The notes below the pieces were generated by a model. It made no database searches, was not told where the DNA came from, and saw only the letters and a list, made by a program, of their open reading frames with translations. A DNA stretch of 64,000 bases from Taklimakanibacter sp049323275 (lineage in GTDB: Bacteria; Pseudomonadota; Alphaproteobacteria; Rhizobiales; Aestuariivirgaceae). The position numbers and the translations under genes were made by a program. Position 1 is the stretch's first letter. Every line of letters starts with the position of its first letter. The stretch is from assembly GCA_049323275.1 (NCBI GenBank), contig JBMOOM010000021.1:1-64000 (forward strand). Direction: 5' to 3'. Below are positions 8,433-17,192 of this stretch, piece by piece.

Positions 8433-9911
8433 TCAGCCGGCCTTGCGCAGCACCGCTTTCAGCCGCGCAAGGCCTCTCGGCACCGCCGCCGTCTCGACCG
8501 TCGCATAGCCCAGAATGAGGCCCTGAAGTCCGGGGCCGTGATGATAGTGCTCCGACAGCGGCGTCACGCCGAAGGAAGCTTCGCGCGCCAGGTCCGCGAT
8601 GCGTTTGTCCTTCAGGCCTTTGCGCAGCTTCCACACCGTCTGCAATCCGGCTTTGCCGTCGATCGGCGTCAGCCACTCGCCGAGCTCGTCCTGGACGAGC
8701 TCGACGAAGCTGGCGCGCCGCGCGCCATAGATGCGTTTCATGCGGCGCAGATGTTTGGCGAAATGGCCCAGCTCGATGAAGTCGGCCAATGCCGCCTGCA
8801 GGACCAGGGGCGCGGTCTTGGCGGTGAGGAAGAGGGCCTTGTTCATCCGCTCGTCGAGGGCGCGCGGCAGCACCATGAAGCCGATGCGCAGGGACGGGAA
8901 CAGTGTCTTGGCGAAGGTGCCGACATAGATCGTGCGGTTGTTCCGGTCGGCGCCTTGCATGGCGGGCACCGGCTGATTGGTGAAACGGTATTCGCTGTCG
9001 AAATCGTCTTCGATGATCCACGCATTGGCGGCCTCGGCGAACTCGATCAGCTTGAGGCGCTGCTCCATGCGCATGGTGAGGCCGAGCGGGAATTGGCAGG
9101 ATGGAGTGAGATAGATGAGCCGCGGCCGGCCCTTCATGATGTCCGGCACATGCCAGCCGGTTTCATCCACGGGGAGCGGCAGCAGCCTGGCGCCGGCGGC
9201 GAGGAAGGCGCCCTGGGCGCCGGTGTAGCCCGGCTCTTCGAGCAGGACCTCATCGCCAGGGTCGAGGAACAGCCGCGCGAGAAGATCGAGCGCGCCTTGC
9301 GCGCCGGTGGTGACGATGACCTGCTCGGGCGCGCAGCGCACCCCGCGCGCCGCCTCGAGATAATTCGCGATGGCCATGCGCAAGGGCGCGTAGCCGGTGA
9401 AGCTGTGATAGCCGAAGATGTCGTCGGCGCTGGGCCGCAGTCTCCGCGCCAGAAGCCGGCGCCAGGCCGCGAAGGGGAAATGCTTCACATCCGGCAATCC
9501 GGGCTGGAACAGGGTCTGCCGCGCCGGACTCTGGCGATGTGTCTGGTCGAGCAGCACCCGTCCGCGCGTCGACAGGCTTTCGGCCATGCTCGGAAACCGC
9601 GCCGCGGCCTTCGGCTGCTCGCCGAGCGGCAGGTCGGCGACTCGGGCGCGCGCGCCATGCCGCGTCTCGATATAGCCTTCCGCCTCGAGCTGTTCATAGA
9701 CGGCGATGACCGTATTGCGCGCGATGCCGAGATCGGCCGCCAATGCCCGCGTCGAGGGCAGGCTCGCGCGCGGTTTCAAGATGCGCCTCAGGATGAGCGC
9801 ATGCATCTGCCGGTAGAGCTGCTGATATTGCGGGCCGCCCTCCTTGCCCGCGAGCGAGATGAGGTCGAGCAGGACGGAAGGTCCTGCTGAAGTGGCTCCA
9901 GATTTTCGCAT
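8433..9911 (-). CDS. MocR/GabR-type transcriptional regulator (GntR wHTH plus aminotransferase fold)
   Basis: Regulator of 492 aa. The N-terminal winged helix (about residues 30-105, including LPSTRALAADLGIARNTVIAVYEQL) is joined to a class I aminotransferase-like domain. The PLP-binding lysine is Lys335 in TFAKTLFPSLRIGF. The ATG at 9911 is chosen because longer versions run through the divergent promoter region. It is transcribed away from a class III aminotransferase 72 bp away, the layout seen for gabR/gabT, so it most likely senses a PLP-amino-compound adduct and controls that gene. Confidence 0.88.
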   Translation of the reverse strand: MRKSGATSAGPSVLLDLISLAGKEGGPQYQQLYRQMHALILRRILKPRASLPSTRALAADLGIARNTVIAVYEQLEAEGYIETRHGARARVADLPLGEQPKAAARFPSMAESLSTRGRVLLDQTHRQSPARQTLFQPGLPDVKHFPFAAWRRLLARRLRPSADDIFGYHSFTGYAPLRMAIANYLEAARGVRCAPEQVIVTTGAQGALDLLARLFLDPGDEVLLEEPGYTGAQGAFLAAGARLLPLPVDETGWHVPDIMKGRPRLIYLTPSCQFPLGLTMRMEQRLKLIEFAEAANAWIIEDDFDSEYRFTNQPVPAMQGADRNNRTIYVGTFAKTLFPSLRIGFMVLPRALDERMNKALFLTAKTAPLVLQAALADFIELGHFAKHLRRMKRIYGARRASFVELVQDELGEWLTPIDGKAGLQTVWKLRKGLKDKRIADLAREASFGVTPLSEHYHHGPGLQGLILGYATVETAAVPRGLARLKAVLRKAG

Positions 9912-9983
9912 CAGGCTGGTTCTTCTTGTAAGACCACATCGACCATAGGCTCTTTCGCAACAGGACGAAAGGGAGTGACCGTC
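9912..9983. promoter_or_regulatory. Divergent control region of mocR-like and aminotransferase genes
   Basis: This 72-bp space must hold both promoters. A direct repeat GACCACA (9932-9938) and GACCATA (9941-9947) is visible, and TGGT upstream pairs with ACCA of the first repeat as an inverted element. MocR regulators usually bind short direct repeats, so these are the operator candidates. GGGAG at 9971-9975 is the ribosome binding site that selects the ATG at 9984 over the GTG at 9975. Confidence 0.4.
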
Positions 9984-11351
9984 ATGCAGCCGGCTGAAAC
10001 GAAGCAAGCGCGCAACTCGCGCGATCTGGCGAGCCTCGCCTATCAGCACACTTTGTTCTCGCTGGTGCCGCAGAGCGAGGTCCAGAGCGACGGCCCCTGT
10101 ATCTATGTCGAGGGCAAGGGCGTCCATGTCATCGACCAGGAAGGCCGGCGGTTGCTCGACATGATGAGCTCGACCTCGCGCGCCAACTCACTGGGCTACG
10201 GCAATGAGGAGATCGCCCGCGCCATGTATGAGCAGGCGCTGCGCATGCATTATTCGGGAACGACCCGTTTCCTGAGCGAGCCCACCGTCATGCTTGCCGC
10301 GAAGCTCGCCGAGCTGGCGCCGGGACGTCTGTCGAAGGTCTGCTTCGTCAGCGGCGGGTCGGAGGCGACCGAGACAGCCATCAAGCTCGCCCGGCAATAT
10401 CAGCAGAACACGGCCAAGCCGCGCGCCTTCAAGATCATCTCGCGCTGGAACGCCTATCACGGTTCGACGCTGGGCGCGCTTTCCGTCACCGACTGGCTGA
10501 ATGTGCGTGACATTCCAGATCCTCGCGCGGTGGGCCACAGCTTCGTCGCCAATCCCACGTGTTATCGCAATCCCTTCGGCATGAGCGAGGAGGCTTATGC
10601 CGATCATTGCGCCCGCCATCTCGAGCGCCAGATCCAGCTCGAAGGGCCGGAACTGGTGGCCGCCTTCATCGCCGAGCCGATCATGCAGGCGCATGGCGTG
10701 CAGATACCGCATCGCAATTACCTGCAGAAGGTGCGCGAGATCTGCACCCGCTACGGCGTTCTGCTGATCATCGATGAGGTCATCACCGGTTTCGGGCGCA
10801 CCGGCAAGTGGTTCGCCTGCGAGCATTTCGGCATCGAGCCCGACATCATGACCATGGCCAAGGCGATGAGCGCCGGCTATGCGCCGATCGGCGCCGTCAT
10901 GACGCGTGACGAGATCGCCGACGCCTTGCCGGTCTTCCGCCATGTCCACACTTTCGCCGGCCATGCGGTGGCCTGCGCCGCCGCCAATGCGGTCATCGCC
11001 ATCAAGGAGCGCGAAGGTCTCATTCCGCGCGCGGCCGAGCTCGGCGCCGAATTCGGCGCCAATCTGGCGGAAGCCGTGAGCCATCATCCGATCGTCGGCG
11101 ACGTGCGCGGCCTCGGCTTCTGGCATGCGGTGGACTTCACCCGCGACAAGAAGAGCAGGGAGGCTTTCACCGACGATACGGTGAAGGCGGTGGTGCGCCG
11201 CATGCGTGACCTCGGCGTCGTGGCCAGCGCCATCGGCTCGGCGCTCGAGATCGCCCCGCCGCTCGTCGCCGGCAAGGAGCATCTCGATCATACGGTGGCG
11301 GTCTGCGCCCAGGCTATCGCCGAGGTCGCGAAGGAGCGGAGGCTTGCATGA
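9984..11351 (+). CDS. Class III PLP-dependent aminotransferase
   Basis: Fold-type I omega-aminotransferase of 455 aa. The PLP phosphate and aromatic-stacking region is GGSEATETA, the Asp of IIDEVITGFGRTG binds the PLP nitrogen, and the Schiff-base lysine is Lys293 in MAKAMSAGYAPIGAV. ATG 9984 is preferred because GGGAG lies 8 nt upstream. It probably moves an amino group from an omega-amino acid or amine to pyruvate or 2-oxoglutarate. The divergent MocR regulator suggests the substrate is itself the inducer. The exact substrate (GABA, beta-alanine, taurine or an amine) cannot be assigned. Confidence 0.85.
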   Translation: MQPAETKQARNSRDLASLAYQHTLFSLVPQSEVQSDGPCIYVEGKGVHVIDQEGRRLLDMMSSTSRANSLGYGNEEIARAMYEQALRMHYSGTTRFLSEPTVMLAAKLAELAPGRLSKVCFVSGGSEATETAIKLARQYQQNTAKPRAFKIISRWNAYHGSTLGALSVTDWLNVRDIPDPRAVGHSFVANPTCYRNPFGMSEEAYADHCARHLERQIQLEGPELVAAFIAEPIMQAHGVQIPHRNYLQKVREICTRYGVLLIIDEVITGFGRTGKWFACEHFGIEPDIMTMAKAMSAGYAPIGAVMTRDEIADALPVFRHVHTFAGHAVACAAANAVIAIKEREGLIPRAAELGAEFGANLAEAVSHHPIVGDVRGLGFWHAVDFTRDKKSREAFTDDTVKAVVRRMRDLGVVASAIGSALEIAPPLVAGKEHLDHTVAVCAQAIAEVAKERRLA

Positions 11352-11354
11352 GCT

Positions 11355-12365
11355 CTACAACCAGTTGTTCCTGCGAAACCGGTAATAGAGAATACCGCAG
11401 AGGACGACGATGACCGCGACCACGGCGAAATAGCCGTATGGCAGCTTGAGTTCCGGCATGTTGTCGAAATTCATGCCATAGATGCCGGCGATGGCCGTCG
11501 GCACCGCCAGGATCGCGGCCCAGGCGGCGAGCTTGCGGGTGATGGCGCCCTGCTGGGCCTGGCCCATCATCAGGCTCGCTTCGAAGGCGAAGGCCAGCAC
11601 CTCGCGCAGCGAATCGACGCTTTCGCGGATGCGCTCGACATGGTCGGTAACGTCGCGAAAATGCGGCCGCATCTCGGCATCGATCGGCAGCAGCTCCGCA
11701 TGTTCGAGCCGCCGGCAGATATCGACCAGCGGCACGACGGCATTGCGCAGCTTCAGCAGATCGCGCCTGAGCGAATAGAGCCGGCGCACCTGCTCGGTGC
11801 TGATCGTCTCATGCAGGACCTTGTCCTCGAGCCCCTCGATCTCATGGCGCACCGTCTCCAGCACCGGCATGTAGTTGTCGACGATGAAATCGAGAATTTT
11901 GTAGAGAATGTAATCCTCGCCATGCGACAGCATCGTCGGGCAGGATTCGCAATGGGCCCGCACCGTCGAATAGGTGACCGACGCGCCGTGCCGCACCGAC
12001 ACGATATAGCCGCGCCCGACAAAGAGATGGGTCTCGCCGAAAGCGATCTTGCCGTCGACCATCTGCGCCGTGCGCGCCACGATGAAGAGGGCGTCGCCAT
12101 ATTCCTCGATCTTGGGATGCTGATGCGCCTTCTCGGCGTCCTCGATGGCGAGCGGATGCAGGCCGAGCTGCTCGCTCACCCGGGCGAGGAGATCGCCGCT
12201 CGGCTCGAACAAGCCGATCCACACGATATGGCCGGCCTTCTTGCGCCACTTGCCGGCATCGGCGATCTCGATGTCGCTGATGCGTTTGCCCTTGGCATAG
12301 ACGCCGGCGGCGACGACGCCGGGTTCGCGCTTGAGCGGGGCTTTGGGGGGCGTGTGATCGTTCAT
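11355..12365 (-). CDS. corA: CorA-type magnesium/divalent cation channel
   Basis: Inner-membrane Mg2+/Co2+ channel of 336 aa. A soluble N-terminal alpha/beta domain and long helices precede two C-terminal membrane segments (about residues 272-292 and 305-327). The signature YGMNF sits at the end of TM1, followed by an acidic MPEL loop, and a basic RFRRNNWL tail ends the protein. I take the ATG at 12365 rather than the TTG two codons upstream. It is convergent with the aminotransferase (3-nt gap) and is probably a housekeeping gene unrelated to the catabolic operons around it. Confidence 0.92.
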   Translation of the reverse strand: MNDHTPPKAPLKREPGVVAAGVYAKGKRISDIEIADAGKWRKKAGHIVWIGLFEPSGDLLARVSEQLGLHPLAIEDAEKAHQHPKIEEYGDALFIVARTAQMVDGKIAFGETHLFVGRGYIVSVRHGASVTYSTVRAHCESCPTMLSHGEDYILYKILDFIVDNYMPVLETVRHEIEGLEDKVLHETISTEQVRRLYSLRRDLLKLRNAVVPLVDICRRLEHAELLPIDAEMRPHFRDVTDHVERIRESVDSLREVLAFAFEASLMMGQAQQGAITRKLAAWAAILAVPTAIAGIYGMNFDNMPELKLPYGYFAVVAVIVVLCGILYYRFRRNNWL

Positions 12366-12662
12366 GCCCAAGCTCTAGCGAAGGGTTTCACCTCCCGCAA
12401 CGGGCAGCCATTTGCTTACCCTCGACAATCCGTATAGTGTCTTATCCCTATTCTATTTTGGCTTGGAATTTCATGACCATAGTGACGATCTTGCCCCCCG
12501 GTCCCCTTGCCAAGGGTGAATGAGGCGGAGGCGTTCGTCGATTCCTTTCACCTCGGCGCCTGACCGCGGGATGCTTGGCCATGCCTTGCCCGAGGCGGCC
12601 TGGGATCGAACGAGGAAATTGACGGCACGGGTCAGGGATGACGGCGGCAACTGGGAACGAGA
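12366..12662. other. 297-bp intergenic region, largest gap in the window
   Basis: It separates the divergent corA and kinase genes. A possible plus-strand promoter is TTGCTT (12412-12417), 15 nt, TATAGT (12433-12438), which would leave a leader of about 220 nt before the kinase gene. The leader contains a small CCCCTTGCCAAGGG palindrome near 12497. No credible small ORF or RNA gene was recognised. Confidence 0.3.
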
Positions 12663-13715
12663 ATGATGAACGGGAACACGGAAACAGCGACGGTATTGAA
12701 TTCGAGCGTTCCACCGGTATCCGACATCGAGGCCAGCGCCATTCTGGCGCGGTTCTTCGCCATCGACGGCGAGGTCGCCTTGCTCACCAGTGAGCGCGAC
12801 AAGAATTTCCGCGTCCGCGCTTCGGACGGGAATGAATATGTGCTGAAGATCGCCAATGCCGTCGAGCCGCCGGAGGTCACCAGGTTCCAGACCGAGGCTT
12901 TGCTCCATATCGAGCGCATGGATCCCTCGCTTCCGGCGCCGCGCGTCATTCGCACGCGCGACGGCGGCAGTGAAGCGGTGCTCGATTACGGCGACGGCAG
13001 CAGGAGCACGGTGCGTGTCCTGACCTTCCTGCAGGGCGAGCCGCTGCACAAGGTCGAGCGCAGCGCGCCGCAGCGGCGCAATATCGCGCGCTGCCTGGCC
13101 CGTCTCGATCTGGCTTTGCGCGATGCCCGGCCGCCGGTCGGCGCGCATGAATTGCAATGGGACATCAAGAACGCGCTGAAGCTGCGGCCGCAGACCGGGG
13201 CGATCGCGGACGCGGCGCGCCGCCGTCGGGTCGAGGCGATCCTCGACGGCTTCGAGGCGCATGTGACGCCGGTGCTCGCCGGCCTGCGCCGCCAGGTCAT
13301 TCACAATGACTTCAACCCGCACAACATCCTGGTGGCGCCCGACGACCACACCGCGGTCAGCGGCATCCTGGATTTCGGCGACATGGTCGAGACGCCGCTG
13401 GTGAACGATCTCGCCGTCGCCTGCGCCTATCAGGCCGGGCCCGGCGCCCATCCGCTCGCCACGATCGCCGAGTTCACCGCGGCCTATCACGAAATCAATC
13501 CGCTCACCGCGCAGGAAATCGACGTGCTGTTCGATCTCGTCAAGGCGCGCCTGGTGACGACGGCGGTGCTGACCAGCTGGCGCGCCGCCCGCTACCCGGA
13601 GAACAAGGATTATATCCTGCGCAACAATCCGCCCGCCTGGGCCGCCCTCGACCAGTTCGACGGCCTCACGCGGACCGCGGCGCGCGACTACCTGATCAAA
13701 GCTTGCGAGATGTGA
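12663..13715 (+). CDS. Aminoglycoside phosphotransferase-fold kinase, hydroxylysine-kinase-like
   Basis: Small-molecule kinase of 350 aa. The catalytic loop HNDFNPHN has Asp216, and the metal-binding DFG is at Asp237. The N-lobe contains the VLKI lysine strand. The family includes choline, homoserine and 5-hydroxylysine kinases. The neighbour 10 nt downstream is a class III PLP enzyme of the phosphoethanolamine/phosphohydroxylysine phospho-lyase type. That combination matches the hydroxylysine kinase (AGPHD1/HYKK) and phospho-lyase (AGXT2L) pair of animals, so phosphorylation of a hydroxylated amine or amino acid is the best guess. A resistance role is unlikely in this context. Confidence 0.7.
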   Translation: MMNGNTETATVLNSSVPPVSDIEASAILARFFAIDGEVALLTSERDKNFRVRASDGNEYVLKIANAVEPPEVTRFQTEALLHIERMDPSLPAPRVIRTRDGGSEAVLDYGDGSRSTVRVLTFLQGEPLHKVERSAPQRRNIARCLARLDLALRDARPPVGAHELQWDIKNALKLRPQTGAIADAARRRRVEAILDGFEAHVTPVLAGLRRQVIHNDFNPHNILVAPDDHTAVSGILDFGDMVETPLVNDLAVACAYQAGPGAHPLATIAEFTAAYHEINPLTAQEIDVLFDLVKARLVTTAVLTSWRAARYPENKDYILRNNPPAWAALDQFDGLTRTAARDYLIKACEM

Positions 13716-13725
13716 GGACCGGAAG

Positions 13726-15048
13726 ATGAAACGCGATATGACGATGGTGAATGCATTCGTGCCGGGCAATGCCGCTCTCTCGGCGCATGAGGCATCCCTC
13801 ATCGAGCGCCGGCAGCGTGTCCTGGGGCCAGCCTATCGCCTGTTCTATCAGCGCCCGGTGGAGATCGTGCGCGGCGAAGGCGTGTGGCTCCATGAAGCTT
13901 CCGGCAACAGGCTGCTCGACACCTACAACAATGTCGCCTCGGTGGGCCATTGCCATCCGCATGTGGTCGCAGCGCTGGCGAAGCAGGCCGCCATCCTCAG
14001 CACCAATACGCGCTATCTGCATGAGACCGTGCTCGATTATGCCGAGAAGCTGCTCAAATATTTCCCGGCCGAGCTCCAGCATGTCATGTTCACCTGCACC
14101 GGCAGCGAGAGCAACGATCTCGCCATGCGGCTGGCCCGCGCCCGGACCGGCGGCACCGGCTTCATTGTAACGGAATGCGCCTATCACGGCACCACGCTGG
14201 CGGTCGCCGGCATGTCGCCGTCGCTCGGCCGGCATGTCAATCTCGGCGAGCATGTGCGCACCGTGCCGGCGCCCAACCGCTACCGTCTCGGCGAGGCCGA
14301 TGTCGGCGCGGCTTTCCGCGCCGGCGTCGAGGCGGCGATCGAGGATTTCGAGCGGCACGGCATCAAGCCCGCCGCCCTCATCGTCGACAGCATCTTCTCG
14401 AGCGACGGCGTGCTGCCGGATCCCAAGGGCTTCCTCGCGGGCGCGGTCGAGGCCATCCATGCCGCCGGGGGCCTGTTCATCGCCGACGAGGTGCAGCCGG
14501 GTTTCGGCCGCACCGGCGCCCATATGTGGGGCTTCCAGCGCCACGGCGTGCTGCCCGACATGGTCTCGCTCGGCAAGCCGATGGGCAACGGCTATCCGGT
14601 GGCGGGCCTGGTGATGCGCCCCGACGTGGTCGAGGATTTCGGCCGCAAGGCGCGCTACTTCAATACGTTCGGCGGCAACACGGTCGCCTCCGCGGTGGCG
14701 CTCGCCGTCCTCGAGGTGATCGAGAACGAGGGCCTGCAGGAGAACGCCAGGGTCGTCGGCGATTATTTCAAGAAGAGCCTCGAGCAGCTGGGGCAGCGTT
14801 ATCCGCTCATCGGCGATGTGCGGGGCGCCGGCCTCTTCCTCGGAGTCGAGATCGTCAGGGACCGGGCGACGCGCGAGCCTGAGCCCGATGTGACGACGAA
14901 GATCGTCAACGGTCTGCGCGAGAATAACGTGCTGATCAGCGCCACCGGACCCCTGGCCAATATCCTGAAGATCCGCCCACCGCTGACTTTTTCGAAAGAG
15001 AACGCCGATTTCTTCATCGACCGGATGGATCGCGTGCTCTCAGCGTAG
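13726..15048 (+). CDS. Class III PLP enzyme, phospho-lyase/aminotransferase (AGXT2L-like)
   Basis: Fold-type I PLP enzyme of 440 aa. GSESNDLA forms the phosphate cup, DEVQPGFGRTG supplies the PLP-nitrogen Asp, and Lys284 in SLGKPMGNGYP is the Schiff-base lysine. The GKPMGNG and DEVQ-GFGR motifs are those of the ethanolamine-phosphate / 5-phosphohydroxylysine phospho-lyases. These eliminate phosphate and ammonia instead of transaminating. The preceding kinase would supply the phosphorylated substrate. Plain transamination remains possible. The 3' end overlaps the convergent gntR gene by 9 nt. Confidence 0.72.
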   Translation: MKRDMTMVNAFVPGNAALSAHEASLIERRQRVLGPAYRLFYQRPVEIVRGEGVWLHEASGNRLLDTYNNVASVGHCHPHVVAALAKQAAILSTNTRYLHETVLDYAEKLLKYFPAELQHVMFTCTGSESNDLAMRLARARTGGTGFIVTECAYHGTTLAVAGMSPSLGRHVNLGEHVRTVPAPNRYRLGEADVGAAFRAGVEAAIEDFERHGIKPAALIVDSIFSSDGVLPDPKGFLAGAVEAIHAAGGLFIADEVQPGFGRTGAHMWGFQRHGVLPDMVSLGKPMGNGYPVAGLVMRPDVVEDFGRKARYFNTFGGNTVASAVALAVLEVIENEGLQENARVVGDYFKKSLEQLGQRYPLIGDVRGAGLFLGVEIVRDRATREPEPDVTTKIVNGLRENNVLISATGPLANILKIRPPLTFSKENADFFIDRMDRVLSA

Positions 15049-15975
15049 CCGTTCGATACCGCTCGCGGCCGAGCGCACCGCTTCGAGATCGCGCGCAAAA
15101 TATTCCTCGGTCTCGCTGCGCGACACCATCAGATGCTGGCGCATCAAGGCTGAGGCCCAGGCCTGGTCGCCGGCGAGCAAGGCGTCGAGAATGGCGACAT
15201 GTTCCAGCATCGAAGCACGGATGCGCTCGATGCGGGAATAGCTGAAGAATTCGGCCAGCCGCCGCAACCGGTTCTGCCGCCGGATGATGTCGACGATGAG
15301 GTCGTTGCGGCTGCCGCGCGCCACGACCTCGTGGAATGTCGCGTCGAACTCGAAGATCTCGCGCCAGGATGATTCCTCCGACAGCGCCGAAAGCGCCGCC
15401 TCATGATCGGCCTTCAGCCTTTCGAGGGCGGGGCGGTCGATCACATAAAGCCGGTCGATGAGCAGCGCCGGTTCGAGGATGCCGCGCAGGTGATAGCTCT
15501 TCAGCATCTGGTCGCTGTTGAATTTGAGCATGGTCCAGCCTTTGCCGGGCAGGGGCTCGGCGAGGCCTTCGCGCATCAGGCGGCGCAGCACCTGCAGGAT
15601 CTCGCCGCGCCCCGCTTTGTACTGGCGCATGAGGGCGCTTTCGGTGGCGGGGTCCGGCATTTCGCTCAGGATGATGTCGCGCAGCATGCGGCCATAGAGC
15701 CCGGCGGCCTCTTCGCCGGGAGTGATGCTGTCGATGGCGGCGGGCGGCATCTGCAGCACCGTATAGCCGCCGAGCTCATGCGGATGGAGCAGGCCTGCGG
15801 CCACCAGATGCTGGAGGGCGGCGCGGATGGGCGTGCGCGACACGCCGAGCTCGCGCGACAGCACCGCCTCGCGCACCCTGATCTTCTCGCCCTGATCCTG
15901 GTTGCGGATCCATTCACTGATCCGGCTCACGAGTTCGGTCTGCAGCTCGCTCTTGAGTTTTTTGGCGCTGTCCAT
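15040..15975 (-). CDS. GntR-family regulator with FCD ligand domain
   Basis: Regulator of 311 aa. The winged helix-turn-helix is at about residues 10-80 (LSRELGVSRTPIRAALQHL recognition helix). An all-helical FCD-type sensor (about 150-300) contains conserved Asp/His residues, for example FDATFHEVVARGSRN, that usually hold a metal and a carboxylate ligand. It is divergent from the polyamine-type ABC operon and convergent with the kinase/lyase pair. It probably represses the transporter until an organic or amino acid effector binds. Confidence 0.82.
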   Translation of the reverse strand: MDSAKKLKSELQTELVSRISEWIRNQDQGEKIRVREAVLSRELGVSRTPIRAALQHLVAAGLLHPHELGGYTVLQMPPAAIDSITPGEEAAGLYGRMLRDIILSEMPDPATESALMRQYKAGRGEILQVLRRLMREGLAEPLPGKGWTMLKFNSDQMLKSYHLRGILEPALLIDRLYVIDRPALERLKADHEAALSALSEESSWREIFEFDATFHEVVARGSRNDLIVDIIRRQNRLRRLAEFFSYSRIERIRASMLEHVAILDALLAGDQAWASALMRQHLMVSRSETEEYFARDLEAVRSAASGIERLR

Positions 15976-15978
15976 TTG

Positions 15979-15989
15979 TGTACTTTACA
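15979..15989. promoter_or_regulatory. Candidate GntR operator TGTA-N3-TACA
   Basis: Perfect palindrome TGTACTTTACA lies 3 nt upstream of the gntR start codon. It matches the short TGTNNNACA-type dyads bound by FCD GntR proteins. A binder here would block the regulator's own translation start and its promoter. Confidence 0.4.
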
Positions 15990-16041
15990 TAGTTCAAAAG
16001 ACATAATAGCATATCTGTATCGCAAGGAAATGCCGTTAGAA

Positions 16042-16053
16042 GCATTTAAATGC
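16042..16053. promoter_or_regulatory. 12-bp perfect palindrome upstream of the ABC operon
   Basis: GCATTTAAATGC is a perfect dyad 23 nt before the ATPase start codon, in an otherwise AT-rich divergent region shared with gntR. It may be a second regulator site. Nothing else in the sequence explains it. Confidence 0.3.
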
Positions 16054-16076
16054 AAACCAGGGAGTGACGCTGCGGG

Positions 16077-17192
16077 ATGAGGCAGGTCTCCGAACAAGAA
16101 GTGCTGCGCGTCGATGGCGCGCGCAAGTCCTTTCGCACGCCGGAGAGCGGCGTGGTGACGCCGCTCGACGGCATCACATTGTCAATCCGCAACAACGAGT
16201 TCCTGACTCTTCTCGGGCCGTCGGGTTGCGGCAAGACCACCTTGCTCAAGACCATCGCCGGCTTCGAGGAGCTGGACGAGGGCGAGATCTTTCTCGAAGG
16301 CCGCGCCATGAGCGCGGTGCCGGCGCATCGTCGGCCCTTCAACACTGTGTTCCAGAATTACGCGCTGTTCCCGCATATGACGGTCGCCGGCAATGTCGGC
16401 TATGGCCTGCAGGTGGCGGGCGTGAAGCGCGCCGAAGAGACGGCGCGGGTCACCGAGGTGCTGCGCCTTGTCGGCCTCGCCGGACTCGAGCGGCGCAAGC
16501 CGGCGCAATTGTCGGGCGGCCAGCAGCAGCGCGTGGCCTTGGCGCGCGCCCTCATCAACCGGCCGCGGGTATTGCTCCTCGATGAATCGCTCTCGGCCCT
16601 CGACCGCAAATTGCGCCAGTCGATGCAGATCGAGCTCAAGAACCTGCAGAACACCGTCGGCATCACCTTCATCTTCGTCACGCATGACCAGGAAGAGGCG
16701 CTGACGATGTCCGACCGCATCGCGGTCATGGACAAGGGCCGCATCCTGCAACTCGGCACGCCGGCCGAGATCTATGACACGCCGAAGAGCCGTTTCGTCG
16801 CCGGCTTCATCGGCACCAGCAATATCTTTGCGGGCGCGCTGGCCAAGAACGGCGGTGCCGCACGGGTCGAGATCGACGGCGGCCCGGCCATCGCCGTCAC
16901 GGCGGAAGGCTTCGCGGCCGGCGACAAGGTCGACGTCATGCTGCGGCCGGAGCATTTCGCGCTTCACCCGGGCCGGAACGGCGCCGGCGGCAGCCTCGAG
17001 GCGGTGATCGAGAACATCGTCTTCGTCGGTACCGACCTGCATCTTCATGGCCGTCTCGCCAATGGCCTGCCGGTTATCGCCCTGGAACGCCATGCCCGCG
17101 GCGCCGGCGCTCTGTCGCTGGCGCCCGGCCAGACCGTCACCTTGTTTTATCAGGCGACCGCTCCGCATCTCATGAGGAGCGAGGCGGCGTGA
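16077..17192 (+). CDS. Polyamine-type ABC transporter ATPase (PotA-like)
   Basis: Cytoplasmic ATP-hydrolysing subunit of 371 aa. Walker A GPSGCGKT is at residues 47-54, the signature is LSGGQQQ, Walker B reads LLLDESLSALD (Ser replaces the usual Pro after the catalytic Glu), and the H-loop is VTHDQEEA. A TOBE domain follows (VMLRPEHFAL), typical of the PotA/FbpC group. It is first gene of a four-gene uptake operon. The stop TGA shares one base with the ATG of the next gene. Confidence 0.87.
   Translation: MRQVSEQEVLRVDGARKSFRTPESGVVTPLDGITLSIRNNEFLTLLGPSGCGKTTLLKTIAGFEELDEGEIFLEGRAMSAVPAHRRPFNTVFQNYALFPHMTVAGNVGYGLQVAGVKRAEETARVTEVLRLVGLAGLERRKPAQLSGGQQQRVALARALINRPRVLLLDESLSALDRKLRQSMQIELKNLQNTVGITFIFVTHDQEEALTMSDRIAVMDKGRILQLGTPAEIYDTPKSRFVAGFIGTSNIFAGALAKNGGAARVEIDGGPAIAVTAEGFAAGDKVDVMLRPEHFALHPGRNGAGGSLEAVIENIVFVGTDLHLHGRLANGLPVIALERHARGAGALSLAPGQTVTLFYQATAPHLMRSEAA

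Noticed and set aside
8308..9021. Longer N-terminus for the ligase/carrier/acyltransferase protein (frame open to 9021)
   Set aside because: The extra 238 residues overlap the well-supported MocR gene on the same strand and have no adenylation-domain character; homologous sequence begins near the ATG at 8307.
12663..13715. Aminoglycoside resistance kinase
   Set aside because: The APH fold is shared by metabolic kinases, and the partner PLP lyase and importer indicate a catabolic role.
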